Below are positions 54,629 to 64,000 of a DNA stretch of 64,000 bases, in pieces. The position numbers and the translations under genes were made by a program. This DNA comes from Lactuca virosa (lineage: Eukaryota > Streptophyta > Magnoliopsida > Asterales > Asteraceae), in NCBI GenBank assembly GCA_928212115.1, contig CAKMRJ010001112.1, positions 408,723,937 to 408,787,936 on the forward strand. The letters run 5' to 3'. The notes beneath the pieces are model-generated. The model did no database searches and was not told the origin of the DNA. It saw nothing but the letters and a program-made list of their open reading frames with translations. Position 1 is the stretch's first letter. The number at the start of each line of letters is the position of its first letter.

Positions 54629-55814
54629 GAAGGGTCATGCGAGCCTTCTCGGTTACTTTTGGAGTTTTGCCATTTTAAGCCCCTTTCTTCATATTTTCTT
54701 CATCTTAACATCCCCCAAAGCCCCGGTATCGATTATAACCCCCGGAATACGCCACGAAGAGCCCGAGAAGCCCGGCAAATTTATATTTTCGGTTTCGAAG
54801 CCCGACCCTCGCAGAGCCCGGTTTCTGAATAAAACTCCCGGTTTTATTAGAAACAAACGTTTTAGGAAACGAATTTCTGCCCGATTTTCATCAAAACAAG
54901 TGACTGTATAGTCACTTTCATTTTACACATAGATATGAAGTATTTACCTTATAATACGTGCTATGTGTAAATATATTAATTGTTTATTTGAAGTGACTGT
55001 TGAGTTGATGTTTTATACAAGTTTTAAACTGTATAAGTATTTTTATCTACAAATATGTTGGGTAGAACATGGGTAGATAGTGATGTGTGATAAAATAAAA
55101 GTAATGAGAGGCCTCGATGTGATTTGTGATTCAGTCATCTAGCGGAGTTTGGATGACGACCACGGACTTTCTAGACAGTGCAGTGGGAAACATTAGCAGG
55201 TCCGCAACCTGTAGGTGTTAATGTTACTAGAGTGTTCATTCTCTGTACTCCATCCCCCTCATGGTTGCCTTTAGGACATGTATGGCTGAGGAAACCCCTT
55301 AGCAGTAGTGTCCATCCCGATGATATTCTTTAGGCTAGGTCCCTTGTGATAAGTGTTTAGGGACGTAAAGTGAGGATAACGGGAACGGGTAATCAGGGTT
55401 ATTGTTGATTGGTGAACTTAATAAGTTTATTATTACTGTGGGTTGAAAACCCTATATGCTCACCAGGCTCCCAAGCCTGACCCACTCACCTTTTTATGTT
55501 ACAGGTAGTGGACCCCGAGCATAGTCGGAGGACGATGAGAGATTTTGGATTATAGGCCAGTAGTTGTAAATAACTGTTAAAAGGCTTATAATGTCTTGTT
55601 TATGCTTTTGATCTGTATCGGAAAATGACATCCCGAGGTTTTGATATGAAATGAAATTATATATTTCTTAAAGAAAGGTTTTGACAAACTTTTATCATAT
55701 TTTGTATTGGGGACCAATTCCGCAACATCTTTTAAAAAGATTTCTCTGATTTTACTTTAAAAAGCATAAATTAAATTGGTCTTTTCTGGCCGAGAAATTA
55801 GGGGATGTCACAGT

Positions 55815-55827
55815 TGGTATCAGAGCA
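55815..55827 (+). other. G5 primer-binding site
   Basis: TGGTATCAGAGCA lies two bases after the LTR end, complementary to initiator Met-tRNA. Confidence 0.92.
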
Positions 55828-56179
55828 TTAGTTTAAGCGAACTAAGAAATTGTAGGATTTCTGGACTTAAACTTAGAATGCTAAGTGTTGATTGTGAGAT
55901 GAGTGTCTACCATATTTTAGACACGAGCACTAGTTTATTTTAGGAAAGATGCCTAAAATGCCCTTATGTGCTAAATGCTATGTGTTTTCCATGTGTGCCA
56001 TTATTTGTTCGGATCTATGGTCTGTTGCCGACCGGATCTGGAAACCTTATGTGTGTAGGATTCTAACCGTACGATTACGAGATTAGAACTAACATATAAA
56101 CGTTTCGGAGTGATAAGGGAATTGAAATGTCTAACAAGGATAAACACCTAAATTCGCCTTATTCGGTATATAGATTGTA
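55828..56179 (+). other. G5 5' leader
   Basis: About 350 bp without an ORF. Unlike G2, there is no extra gene between PBS and gag. Confidence 0.65.
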
Positions 56180-57382
56180 ATGGCAAGAACTCGTAGTGGA
56201 GTTGCAAATGCCAACGGAAATAGGGACCAACAGCCTCAACCTCAAGTAGTTGAGCAAGCACCTGTTGTAGGAGCTACACCTGAGCCAATGACGATGGCTG
56301 GGGTACAAGCAATGATGCAGATGATGTTAGATCGCCAGATGGAGGAGACAAGGCGATTACTACAACAGCATAGGGAAGAGACTACGATACCTGTTGAACA
56401 GCCCGTAGTGAATGAAGGGCAATCAGTAGGAGGGAACTATAGTGAGACTCTTGTTCAAGCCAACCCACCGATAGTTACACAAAATAACTAGGATGGAGGA
56501 GCTGATGGACGCGGGTGCAAATATAAAGATTTCATGGCATCTAAACCACCATGTCTATCTGGAAGTCCGACACCGGTGGAAGTCATGAATTGGATCTCCG
56601 AAATGGAGACGATGTTTGAAAGTTGTGAGTGCAGCGACAAACAAAAGACCGCACTTGCAATTCCTCTGTTAAAGTCTGGTGTGTTGAGCTGGTGGAAGTT
56701 ACTAGCTGATTCGATGCCCAAGGGAGAAGCTAGTAAGATGTCTTGGGAAGACTTTGTGCTACAACTGAAATTGCAATACTGCTCAGAGCAGGACCTTCTG
56801 GAAATTAATAATGAGTTCCAGAATTTAAAGAAGGGAAAGATGAGCGTTACTGAATACGCTGCTAGTTTTACAGAAAAGCTGAAGTTTGTTCCTTATCTAG
56901 TTCCAACTGAACTCTCTAAGGTTAACAAGTTTGCCCTTGGATTACCAGCGGACTTTGGTCCGATGGTAAAACGAGAGCAACCACTTTGAAAGCCGCCATC
57001 TGGGCTACTAAGAATGTGGAGGTTCAGATCATAGAGAAGGGTCTGGAGAGGGCAGAAGTTGGTGAAAAGAGAAAATTTGAAGGAACTTCAGGTTCCAACA
57101 AGAGAAGCAAATTTTCTAGGTCTAAGAAGTTTGGAGGAGGAGGTGGTGAAGTGAAATGGTGTGAGAAGTGCAAGAAAAAGCACTCTGGGAAATGTAGTGA
57201 AGAGGTGACTTGCTTCAAATGTGGAAAGACTGGGCATTATGCCAACGTGTGTCCGGCTGACAAGAGGGTATGTTTTGAGTGCCATGAAGTAGGGCATGTT
57301 TTAAAGACTGTCCAAAGAGGAAGGATGCAGCAAAGCCCAATCTACCACCAAAGCCGAAGGCGAGAGCCTTTCAGATGACCTT
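56180..57382 (+). pseudogene. G5 gag (one stop, about three indels)
   Basis: The ATG at 56180 gives MARTRSGVANANGNRDQQPQ. TAG at 56489-56491 breaks an otherwise continuous frame that goes on to the gag core (ASKPPCLSGSPTPVEVMNWI, WWKLLADSMP, LKLQYCSEQDLLEI). An extra GA in CGAGAGCAACC near 56972 shifts the frame. The next piece holds CEKCKKKHSGKC, CFKCGKTGHYANVC and CFECHEVGH. Two one-base losses, near 57300 and 57380, separate it from pol. Gag makes the RNA-binding particle; this copy would yield only fragments. Confidence 0.9.
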
Positions 57383-57436
57383 GAAGCTGCAAAAGAAGAA
57401 GTCGATGTCGCTTCAGGTACCTTTCTCGTAAACGAA

Positions 57437-60400
57437 TTGCCTGACCAAATTTTGTTTGATTCTGGAGCCAATTACTCCTTTATATCGCATGAATTTGGTA
57501 GAAAACTAGCTTTGCCTGTAGATAGACTAGTTAATGCCTTATTAGTCGAGATTGCTAGTGGCAAGTTTGTACCTGTTAGCCATCGTATGAAAAATATCCT
57601 CATTAACTTGGATGGGAATAAGTTCCACGAGGAATTATTGCTTATCGAGTTAAATGGATTCGACATCGTTTTAGGAATGGATTGGCTTAGCGCCAATGAC
57701 GCCAAGATATTATGTAGGAAGAAGATAGTAAAAGTAAACCCGCCAGGGAGAGAGTCGTTTATGGTGTATGGAGACAAACGCAGAGTAAACTCTGGAATCA
57801 TTTCCCTAATGAAAGCCAGAAAGTGTTTGGCCAAGGGATGTACATCATATCTAGCGTTCGTGATCGATGCTCAGAAGGAAAAGAAGGAGGTGCAGGATAT
57901 TCCGGTGGTGTGTGATTATCCGGAAGTCTTTCCCGAAGATCTTCTCGGATTGCCCCCTGATCGACAAGTAGAATTTTGTATCGACTTGTTACCAGGAACG
58001 ACGCCGATAGCAAAAGCACCATATCGATTAGCACCAACAGAGATGAAAGAACTTATGACACAACTTCAGGAGTTATTGGACAAAGGTTTCATTCGACCTA
58101 GTTCATCACCCTGGGGAGCCCCTGTGTTATTTGTAAAGAAGAAAGACGGGAGCATGAGAATGTGCATCGATTACAAAGAGCTGAATAAAGCGACGATAAA
58201 GAACAAGTACCCGTTGCCAAGGATCGATGACTTGTTCGATCAGTTGCAAGGATCGAGCTATTTTTCGAAGATCGATCTTAGGTCGGGGTACCATCAACTA
58301 AAGGTGAGGGAGCAGGATATCGAGAAGACTGCGTTCAGAACAAGATATGGACACTATGAATTTTTGGTTATGTCGTTCGGATTAACCAATGCCCCAGCAG
58401 CTTTCATGGATTTGATGAACAGGGTTTGTAAACCATACCTTGATAAATCCGTGATAGTATTCATAGATGATATCTTGATCTATTCGAAAAGCAAGCAGGA
58501 GCATGAAAAGCATCCGCGTGAGGTGCTAGAAGTCCTGAAGAAGGAGAAGTTGTATGCAAAGTTCTCCAAATGTAAATTTTGGATTCAAGAAGTCCAATTT
58601 TTAGGTCATGTGGTTAACCAAGAAGGAATAATGGTTGACCCAGCAAAGATTGAAGCTGTGATGAAGTGGGAACAACCAAAAAGTCCTACGGAGATTAGAA
58701 GCTTTTTAGGATTAGATGGATATTATCGAAGATTTATCCAAGGCTTTTCTTCGATCGCTACTCCATTAACGGCTTTGACCCACAAAGGAGCTACTTATGC
58801 TTGGAATGAGAAGCATAAGGAAGCCTTTGAGAAGTTGAAGAAGAGACTATGTGAAGCACCGATTCTTTCGTTACCTGAAGGAGTTGATGACTTTGCAGTC
58901 TATAGTGATGCCTCTGGAGTTGGGTTAGGATGTGTTCTGACCCAAAGGGATAAAGTGATCGCGTATGCATCGAGGCAATTGAAAGAGCATGAAAAGAACT
59001 ACCCCACTCATGATCTGGAGTTGGCAGCGGTAGTATTCGCCTTAAAGATATGGAGGCATTATCTTTATGGTACTAAGTGTAAACTTTTCACTGATCATAA
59101 GAGTCTTCAATATCTCTTTAATCAGAAGGAATTGAACATGAGACAGCGGCGCTGGCTGGAACTACTCAAGGACTACGACTGTGAGATACTTTACCACCCT
59201 GGTAAAGCAAATGTTGTTGCTGATGCTCTCAGTCGGAAGGTAAATCTTGAAAAGAGAAGGCCAAGAGCGTTGAGAATTGAAGTTGTCTCGACAATTGTGG
59301 AAAGTATAAAGAAAGCTCAGGAGGAAGCTTTAGAGAAAATTGACCGGAAGGAGGAACGTTTGGGCAAAACGTTGGTGTTTGATACAAACGGTGAAGGATT
59401 GAAGGTATTGAAAGATAGTACTTGGGTACCTAAGACGGGAGGAGTAAGAGGTCTTCTGATGGAAGAAGCTCACAAAACCATGTACTCGATTCATCCCGGC
59501 AGTACGAAAATGTATAGGGACCTAAAACCCTATTACTGGTGGCCGACGATGAAGCTCGATATTGCTAAGTATGTGGCCGAGTGTGTAACTTGTGCTAGGG
59601 TTAAGGCACAACATCAGAAACCGTATGGGAGTTTAGAACCTTTACCTGTACCCATGGGTAAATGGGAAGATATCACTATGGATTTTGTGACTAAACTGCC
59701 CAGAACAAGGAACGGTCACGACATGATTTGGGTGGTCGTTGATCGCTTCACTAAGAGTGCGCATTTCATAGCCGCTAATGAGAAATGGTCTATGGATAAA
59801 CTTGCGAATTCTTATGTGAAGGAAATTGTGAGGCTACACGGTGTTCCGTTAACGATTGTATCCGATCGTGACAGCCGTTTTACCTCAAGGTTTTGGAGGA
59901 GTCTACAAGAGGAATTGGGTACCAAGTTGTGTTTGAGTACAGCTTACCATCCGCAAACCGATGGTCAGAGCGAACGAACGATTCAAACATTGGAGGATAT
60001 GCTGAGAGCATGTACCCTAGAATTCCAAGGTAACTGGGATGAACACTTACCTCTAGTAGAATTTTCCTATAATAATAGTTTCCACTTAAGCATCAAGATG
60101 GCACCTTATCACGCTTTGTATGGAGAAAAGTGTCGAACGCCATCATGTTGGCTGGAAGCTCGGGAAAAGCAGTTTATGGGACCTGAGATAGTCCATCAAA
60201 CTGCTGAAAAGTTGAAAGTGATAAGGGAAAGGATGTTAGCTGCTCAAGATCGACAAAAGAGTTATGCTGACAAGAAAAGACAACTGATATCCTTCGATGT
60301 TGGAGATTCGGTTTTACTTAAAGTCTCGCCGTGGAAGAGACTTATAAGATTTGGTAAGAGAGGAAGGTTGAGTCCAAGGTTTATTGGACCATTTAAAGTT

Positions 60401-60724
60401 CTTCAGAGGATCGCGAGTCAAGCTTACAAGCTAGAATTACCGGAAGAACTGGAGGGTATTCATAACACATTTCATGTGCGTTATTTGAGAAAGTTCACGG
60501 GAGATGTGCCCGACATAATTTACAATTCTGAGTTAAGGTTGGATGAAAACAAGAGGTTGATTGAAGAACCTGAGGCAATCGTTGACCGTAAGACTAAGAA
60601 GCTGAGACGCAAGATGGTCGATTTAGTGCTTGTGCGTTGGAAACATACGAATGGGCCAAATCTCACTTGGGAAACGGAGAGTGACATGATGAGTCGCTAC
60701 CCGCATTTGTTTGCTGATGTGTGA
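57437..60724 (+). CDS. G5 pol polyprotein: protease, RT, RNase H, integrase, chromodomain-like tail
   Basis: Open for 1,095 codons, with the frame extending upstream to about 57383 and no own ATG at the start, as expected for a gag-pol product. Protease has ILFDSGANYSFI and IVLGMDWLS. RT has FVKKKDGSMRMCIDYKELNK, DLRSGYHQLKV, MSFGLTNAP (usually MPFGL) and the active site FIDD at 58460-58471. RNase H has AVYSDASGVG, IAYASRQLKEHE and FTDHKSLQYLF. The integrase zinc region has YSIHPGSTKMY and CVTCARVK. The core has WVVVDRFTKSAHF, SDRDSRFTSRF and YHPQTDGQSERTIQTLE. Then come the GPFKVLQRIASQAYKLELP segment and a chromodomain-like tail ending YPHLFADV. Length fits intact chromovirus pol. Confidence 0.95.
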   Translation: MPDQILFDSGANYSFISHEFGRKLALPVDRLVNALLVEIASGKFVPVSHRMKNILINLDGNKFHEELLLIELNGFDIVLGMDWLSANDAKILCRKKIVKVNPPGRESFMVYGDKRRVNSGIISLMKARKCLAKGCTSYLAFVIDAQKEKKEVQDIPVVCDYPEVFPEDLLGLPPDRQVEFCIDLLPGTTPIAKAPYRLAPTEMKELMTQLQELLDKGFIRPSSSPWGAPVLFVKKKDGSMRMCIDYKELNKATIKNKYPLPRIDDLFDQLQGSSYFSKIDLRSGYHQLKVREQDIEKTAFRTRYGHYEFLVMSFGLTNAPAAFMDLMNRVCKPYLDKSVIVFIDDILIYSKSKQEHEKHPREVLEVLKKEKLYAKFSKCKFWIQEVQFLGHVVNQEGIMVDPAKIEAVMKWEQPKSPTEIRSFLGLDGYYRRFIQGFSSIATPLTALTHKGATYAWNEKHKEAFEKLKKRLCEAPILSLPEGVDDFAVYSDASGVGLGCVLTQRDKVIAYASRQLKEHEKNYPTHDLELAAVVFALKIWRHYLYGTKCKLFTDHKSLQYLFNQKELNMRQRRWLELLKDYDCEILYHPGKANVVADALSRKVNLEKRRPRALRIEVVSTIVESIKKAQEEALEKIDRKEERLGKTLVFDTNGEGLKVLKDSTWVPKTGGVRGLLMEEAHKTMYSIHPGSTKMYRDLKPYYWWPTMKLDIAKYVAECVTCARVKAQHQKPYGSLEPLPVPMGKWEDITMDFVTKLPRTRNGHDMIWVVVDRFTKSAHFIAANEKWSMDKLANSYVKEIVRLHGVPLTIVSDRDSRFTSRFWRSLQEELGTKLCLSTAYHPQTDGQSERTIQTLEDMLRACTLEFQGNWDEHLPLVEFSYNNSFHLSIKMAPYHALYGEKCRTPSCWLEAREKQFMGPEIVHQTAEKLKVIRERMLAAQDRQKSYADKKRQLISFDVGDSVLLKVSPWKRLIRFGKRGRLSPRFIGPFKVLQRIASQAYKLELPEELEGIHNTFHVRYLRKFTGDVPDIIYNSELRLDENKRLIEEPEAIVDRKTKKLRRKMVDLVLVRWKHTNGPNLTWETESDMMSRYPHLFADV

Positions 60725-60745
60725 TTCCGGGGACGGAATCATCCT

Positions 60746-60759
60746 AAGGGGGAGAGAAT
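60746..60759 (+). other. G5 polypurine tract
   Basis: AAGGGGGAGAGAAT abuts the LTR start TGTAATGCC. A CCGGGGACGGAATC stretch separates it from the pol stop. Confidence 0.88.
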
Positions 60760-63099
60760 TGTAATGCCAGTGTTTCTAGACTAGGCATTAATATTGACAT
60801 TATAGTCTAGGTTAACCTTTGTGCTCATTTTGGAGAAATGAAAAGGAATTATGTGAAGATTATGTGTTTTATGCTTAATTATTAGGGTTTAATTAATTAA
60901 GAATAAAAATGAGCGTCAAAATTAAATTTTAGATAAAGCCGATATCTATTAAGAAACTTGTAGTGGGTGTGACAAGGATTACAGATATATAAAGACTGCC
61001 GAAATCCGAGTTATAACGAAGAAGTTATGACCTGTCGAAGTTTCGCGACAAACCGGCACGGGGCCGAATGTCGTAAAAAGTGAGTTTTCGATAAACTACT
61101 TTTTAGCCTTAGTGATCTAAACGAAACTCGTAGTGTTCGTTAAACCGAGAGTAAGTATAAAAAGAACGCCCAATTCTGACTTCGTATGAGGAAGTTATGA
61201 TTTTTCGAAGTTTCAGCTTAGCAGTAGACAGCTAAAAACTCGAATTTTAGATCGAGTGATTTTTAGCCGACACGACCTAAACGAGAATCGAAGGTCTCAT
61301 CATTAGTAGCTCAACACTAAAAAGTCTGACGAAAACGGACGTCGGATGAAGAAGTTATGAATTTTTAACGGATTTCTTGTCCCGGTCTGTTAAAAATAAT
61401 AATATAAAAATTAAATTCAAAAATAGCTGACGAAGTCCAAACGAAAGTTGTAGAGCGTAATTTTACCTACGCGTGCATATAAAGAACGTCAAAAACAGAG
61501 CTCGTATGCGAAAGTTATGGATTTTAGAAGTTTTTGCACAAAAATCGAGAAAAAATTCGCATAGTCACGTTTTTCCCACGTCACCCTCGCTTAGATCGTG
61601 CCACGTGTCCGAAATTGGTGAGTCATGCGAGCCACGTGTCCGAGCTGCTGAGTCATCCGAAGGGGTCCACTAGGAGTCCGACGCGTGTCCTATTCCTCGT
61701 GTCCGAGCCTTCGCGAGAGTGCCACGAACCCTCTACTTCGGACCCTAGGTCGCGGTCCAATCAGGAGGCGACACGGAGGCTTCGCATGCGCAGATCACGT
61801 GCGAGCACATGCGCACCCTCGCCCAGCTACTGCCGCATGGCCTTCGCTCCTGATGCCACCTGCCTTCGCATGCTGACTCCTCTCCTTCTAAGACCGACTT
61901 CGGACCCTATAAATAGAAGGGTCATGCGAGCCTTCTCGGTTACTTTTGGAGTTTTGCCATTTTAAGCCCCTTTCTTCATATTTTTCTTCATCTTAACATC
62001 CCCCAAAGCCCCGGTATCGATTATAACCCCCGGAATACGCCACGAAGAGCCCGAGAAGCCCGGAAAATTTATCTTTTCGGTTTCGAAGCCCGACCCTCGC
62101 AGAGCCTGGTTTCTGAATAAAACTCCCGGTTTTATTAGAAACGAATGTTTTAGGAAACGAATTGCTGCCCGATTTTCATCAAAACAAGTGAGGGTATAGT
62201 CACTTTCATTTTACACATAGATATGAAGTATTTACCTTATAATACGTGCTATGTGTAAATATATTAATTGTTTATTTGAAGTGACTGTTGAGTTGATGTT
62301 TTATACAAGTTTTAAACTGTATAAGTATGTTTATCTACAAATATGTTGGGTAGAACATGGGTAGATAGTGATGTGTGATAAAATAAAAGTAATGAGAGGC
62401 CTTGATGTGATTTGTGATTCAGTCATCTAGCGGAGTTTGGATGACGACCACGGACTTTCTAGACAGTCCAGTGGGAAACATTAGCAGGTCCGCAACCTGT
62501 AGGTGTTAATGAACTAGAGTGTTCATTCGCTGTACTCCATCCCCCTCATGGTTGCCTTTAGGACATGTATGGCTGAGGAAACCCCTTAGCAGTAGTGTCC
62601 ATCCCGATGATATTCTTTAGGCTAGGTCCCTTGTGATAAGTGTTTAGGGACGTAAAGTGAGGATAACGGGAACGGGTAATCAGGGTTATTGTTGATTGGT
62701 GAACTTAATAAGTTTATTATTACTGTGGGTTGAAAACCCTATATGCTCACCAGGCTCCCAAGCCTGACCCACTCAGCTTTTTATGTTACAGGTAGTGAAC
62801 CCCGAGTATAGTCGGAGGACGATGAGAGATTTTGGATTATAGGCCAGTAGTTGTAAATAACTGTTAAAAGGCTTATAATATGTTGTTTATGCTTTTGATC
62901 TGTATTGGAACATGACATCCCGAGGTTTTGATATGAAATGAAATTATATATTTCTTAAAGAAATGTTTTGACAAACTTTTATCATATTTTGTATTGGGGA
63001 CCAATTCTGCAACATCTTTTAAAAAGATTTCTCTGATTTTACTTTAAAAAGCATAAATTAAATCGGTCTTTTCTGGCCGAGAAATTAGGGGATGTCACA
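60760..63099 (+). repeat. G5 3' LTR, 2,340 bp
   Basis: It is a near copy of the 5' LTR with scattered substitutions and small indels, including loss of one 17-bp unit. TATAAATA at 61908-61915 would point transcription into the right flank. Confidence 0.94.
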
Positions 63100-63104
63100 T
63101 GTTG
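63100..63104. repeat. Target-site duplication TGTTG (right) of G5
   Basis: It matches 53441-53445. Confidence 0.92.
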
Positions 63105-64000
63105 GGCGTACACCGTATATGCAGGGCGTACGTACGAGGGTTTCAAACACTAAGATTTAGGGTTTGGACCCTATCCTTATGGGCTTATGGCCCCAAGACC
63201 TTCACTCTCATCAGCCTCCACCTAAAAATCATCCCTCTAGCTAACCCTAAGTGACAAGACTACACTTTGAGCTCATTTATGTGTTTTTGTGGTGTTATTG
63301 AAGAAGAAGAAGGTGGTAGACAGACATTGGAGCTTGGAAGAATCTTGGATCTGGGATTCTCTACTTGCTAGCAACCTCCAGGAGGTAAAAAGCTCCAAGC
63401 TTGATCATCCTTTCTTATCGATATAAATATTCCTTCATTTAGGGAATTTTTAGTCCCAACCTTTGTGATTCTTGAGCATGTCATTCTCTTGATCAAATAA
63501 GTCGTCCTTTCAGACCCAATAAGGGGTCTTGAGTTATAAAAGTGAGATCTTTATGCTTAGTTCTTTCCCATGCATGCTCTAGAAGGTCTTTAGGTGTTAA
63601 GAAGTTGGGATTTGTTTGCTTTAAGCACTTAATGGGCATGCAAAGTCATAAAGTAAGAAACTTTATGATTCTCAGTGGTATTTTCGCCTTGGACATACAC
63701 AGGTTGAGCGTCGATGCCTCGAACCACGAGTACGCCCCACGTACGAGGCCTGAGTTGACTCGGATGGGTTGACTCGGGTGGGTTGACTCGGTGGATTTTG
63801 TTGGTTTTGATCGGTTTTGACCAAGGGTATTTTGAGCTGTTAATTGAGATTAGGTCCTTGGTTTTTGTTAGGTGATCGTTGAGTCGATGTTTCGGAAGAG
63901 AGAATTATTCAACTTGCATTACAACTGAGAGGTGAGTTTTCCTCACTATACTTGCAGGTTGAATTCACCGATGTCGGCCTAACATATTATATATCCTGTT
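63105..64000 (+). repeat. G6 LTR, right piece, running off the window
   Basis: It continues the GTACG-dyad LTR interrupted at 53445: GGGCGTACACC and GCAGGGCGTACGTACG motifs near 63105-63135 and GTACGCCCCACGTAC at 63730-63744. It shows the CATCAGCCTCCAC and GGTGAGTTTTCCTCACT landmarks also seen in G4 and G3 LTRs. No PBS is reached before the window ends. Confidence 0.75.

Larger units (their letters stand above)
53446..55812 (+). repeat. G5 5' LTR, 2,367 bp
   Basis: It runs from TGTAATGCCCG to GATGTCACA. TATAAATA is at 54621-54628. A 17-bp unit GAGCTGYTGAGTCATCC occurs twice near 54336-54368 and only once in the 3' LTR. Confidence 0.94.
53446..63099 (+). mobile_element. G5: Ty3/gypsy chromovirus-type element with open pol
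   Basis: The element is 9,654 bp on the plus strand: LTRs of 2,367 and 2,340 bp with few differences, PBS, gag, pol, PPT and perfect TGTTG duplications. Gag has one stop and about three small indels, while pol is one open frame of nearly 1,100 codons with a chromodomain-like tail. High LTR similarity and clean ends make it one of the younger insertions here. Confidence 0.95.

Noticed and set aside
54230..54678. Arg/Pro-rich ORFs in the G5 LTR (also 61473-61965)
   Set aside because: They lie in the GC-rich promoter part of both LTRs, shift frame between copies and have no domain.

Overview
The window looks like gene-poor, repeat-rich plant nuclear DNA. It is almost entirely LTR retrotransposons nested in one another, with no rRNA, tRNA, CRISPR or bacterial-style operon and no intact host gene. 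Plant-type chromovirus (Ty3/gypsy, Tekay/Del-like) and copia elements primed by initiator-Met tRNA, plus LTRs studded with ACTCGNCGAGT dyads that I associate from memory with lettuce repeats, suggest an Asteraceae genome such as Lactuca. The species is inference.

Layout. G1 (1-7835, minus) is a decayed gypsy element whose 3' LTR runs off the window start. It interrupts S1 (7836 to about 28679, plus), a Sirevirus-like copia with a broken pol, a 16-copy 20-bp array, and a very long envelope-like ORF2 that has its own TATA box and leader. ORF2 is split in frame by G2 (13034-24457, minus), a gypsy element with a 5-bp target duplication (GAGAA) and an extra coiled-coil ORF upstream of gag. G3 (28680-31280, plus) is a gypsy 3' end with its LTR. 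After AT-rich spacer comes M1 (about 33123-40318), a region with degenerate terminal inverted repeats, a 347-bp-arm hairpin carrying a gene-tail fragment, and a young copia C2 (34649-39343, minus, duplication GTTTC) inserted at the edge of one hairpin arm. G4 (40939-52139, plus) is a gypsy element full of stop codons. Its integrase half has been replaced by N1 (about 46825-51034), an LTR element with almost no recognisable coding capacity. A microsatellite-rich spacer with one LRR-like exon fragment follows. Last is G5 (53446-63099, plus, duplication TGTTG), a gypsy element with a fully open pol, inserted into another LTR (G6) that continues to the window end.

The genes act only as retrotransposon machinery: gag forms the particle, protease/RT/RNase H/integrase copy and insert the element, and the LTRs supply promoters and ends. 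Most copies are dead. C2 has a single stop between gag and pol plus 1% LTR divergence, and G5 has an open pol behind a damaged gag; these are the least damaged.

The points most worth a second look are: (i) CG-centred palindrome clusters that differ in sequence between LTR families but sit in the same two places relative to the TATA box; (ii) the ORF2 of S1 with its own promoter-like leader; (iii) the 347-bp hairpin; (iv) the non-coding N1 with four polypurine tracts; (v) the extra ORF of G2; (vi) the TA...TA termini of C2.
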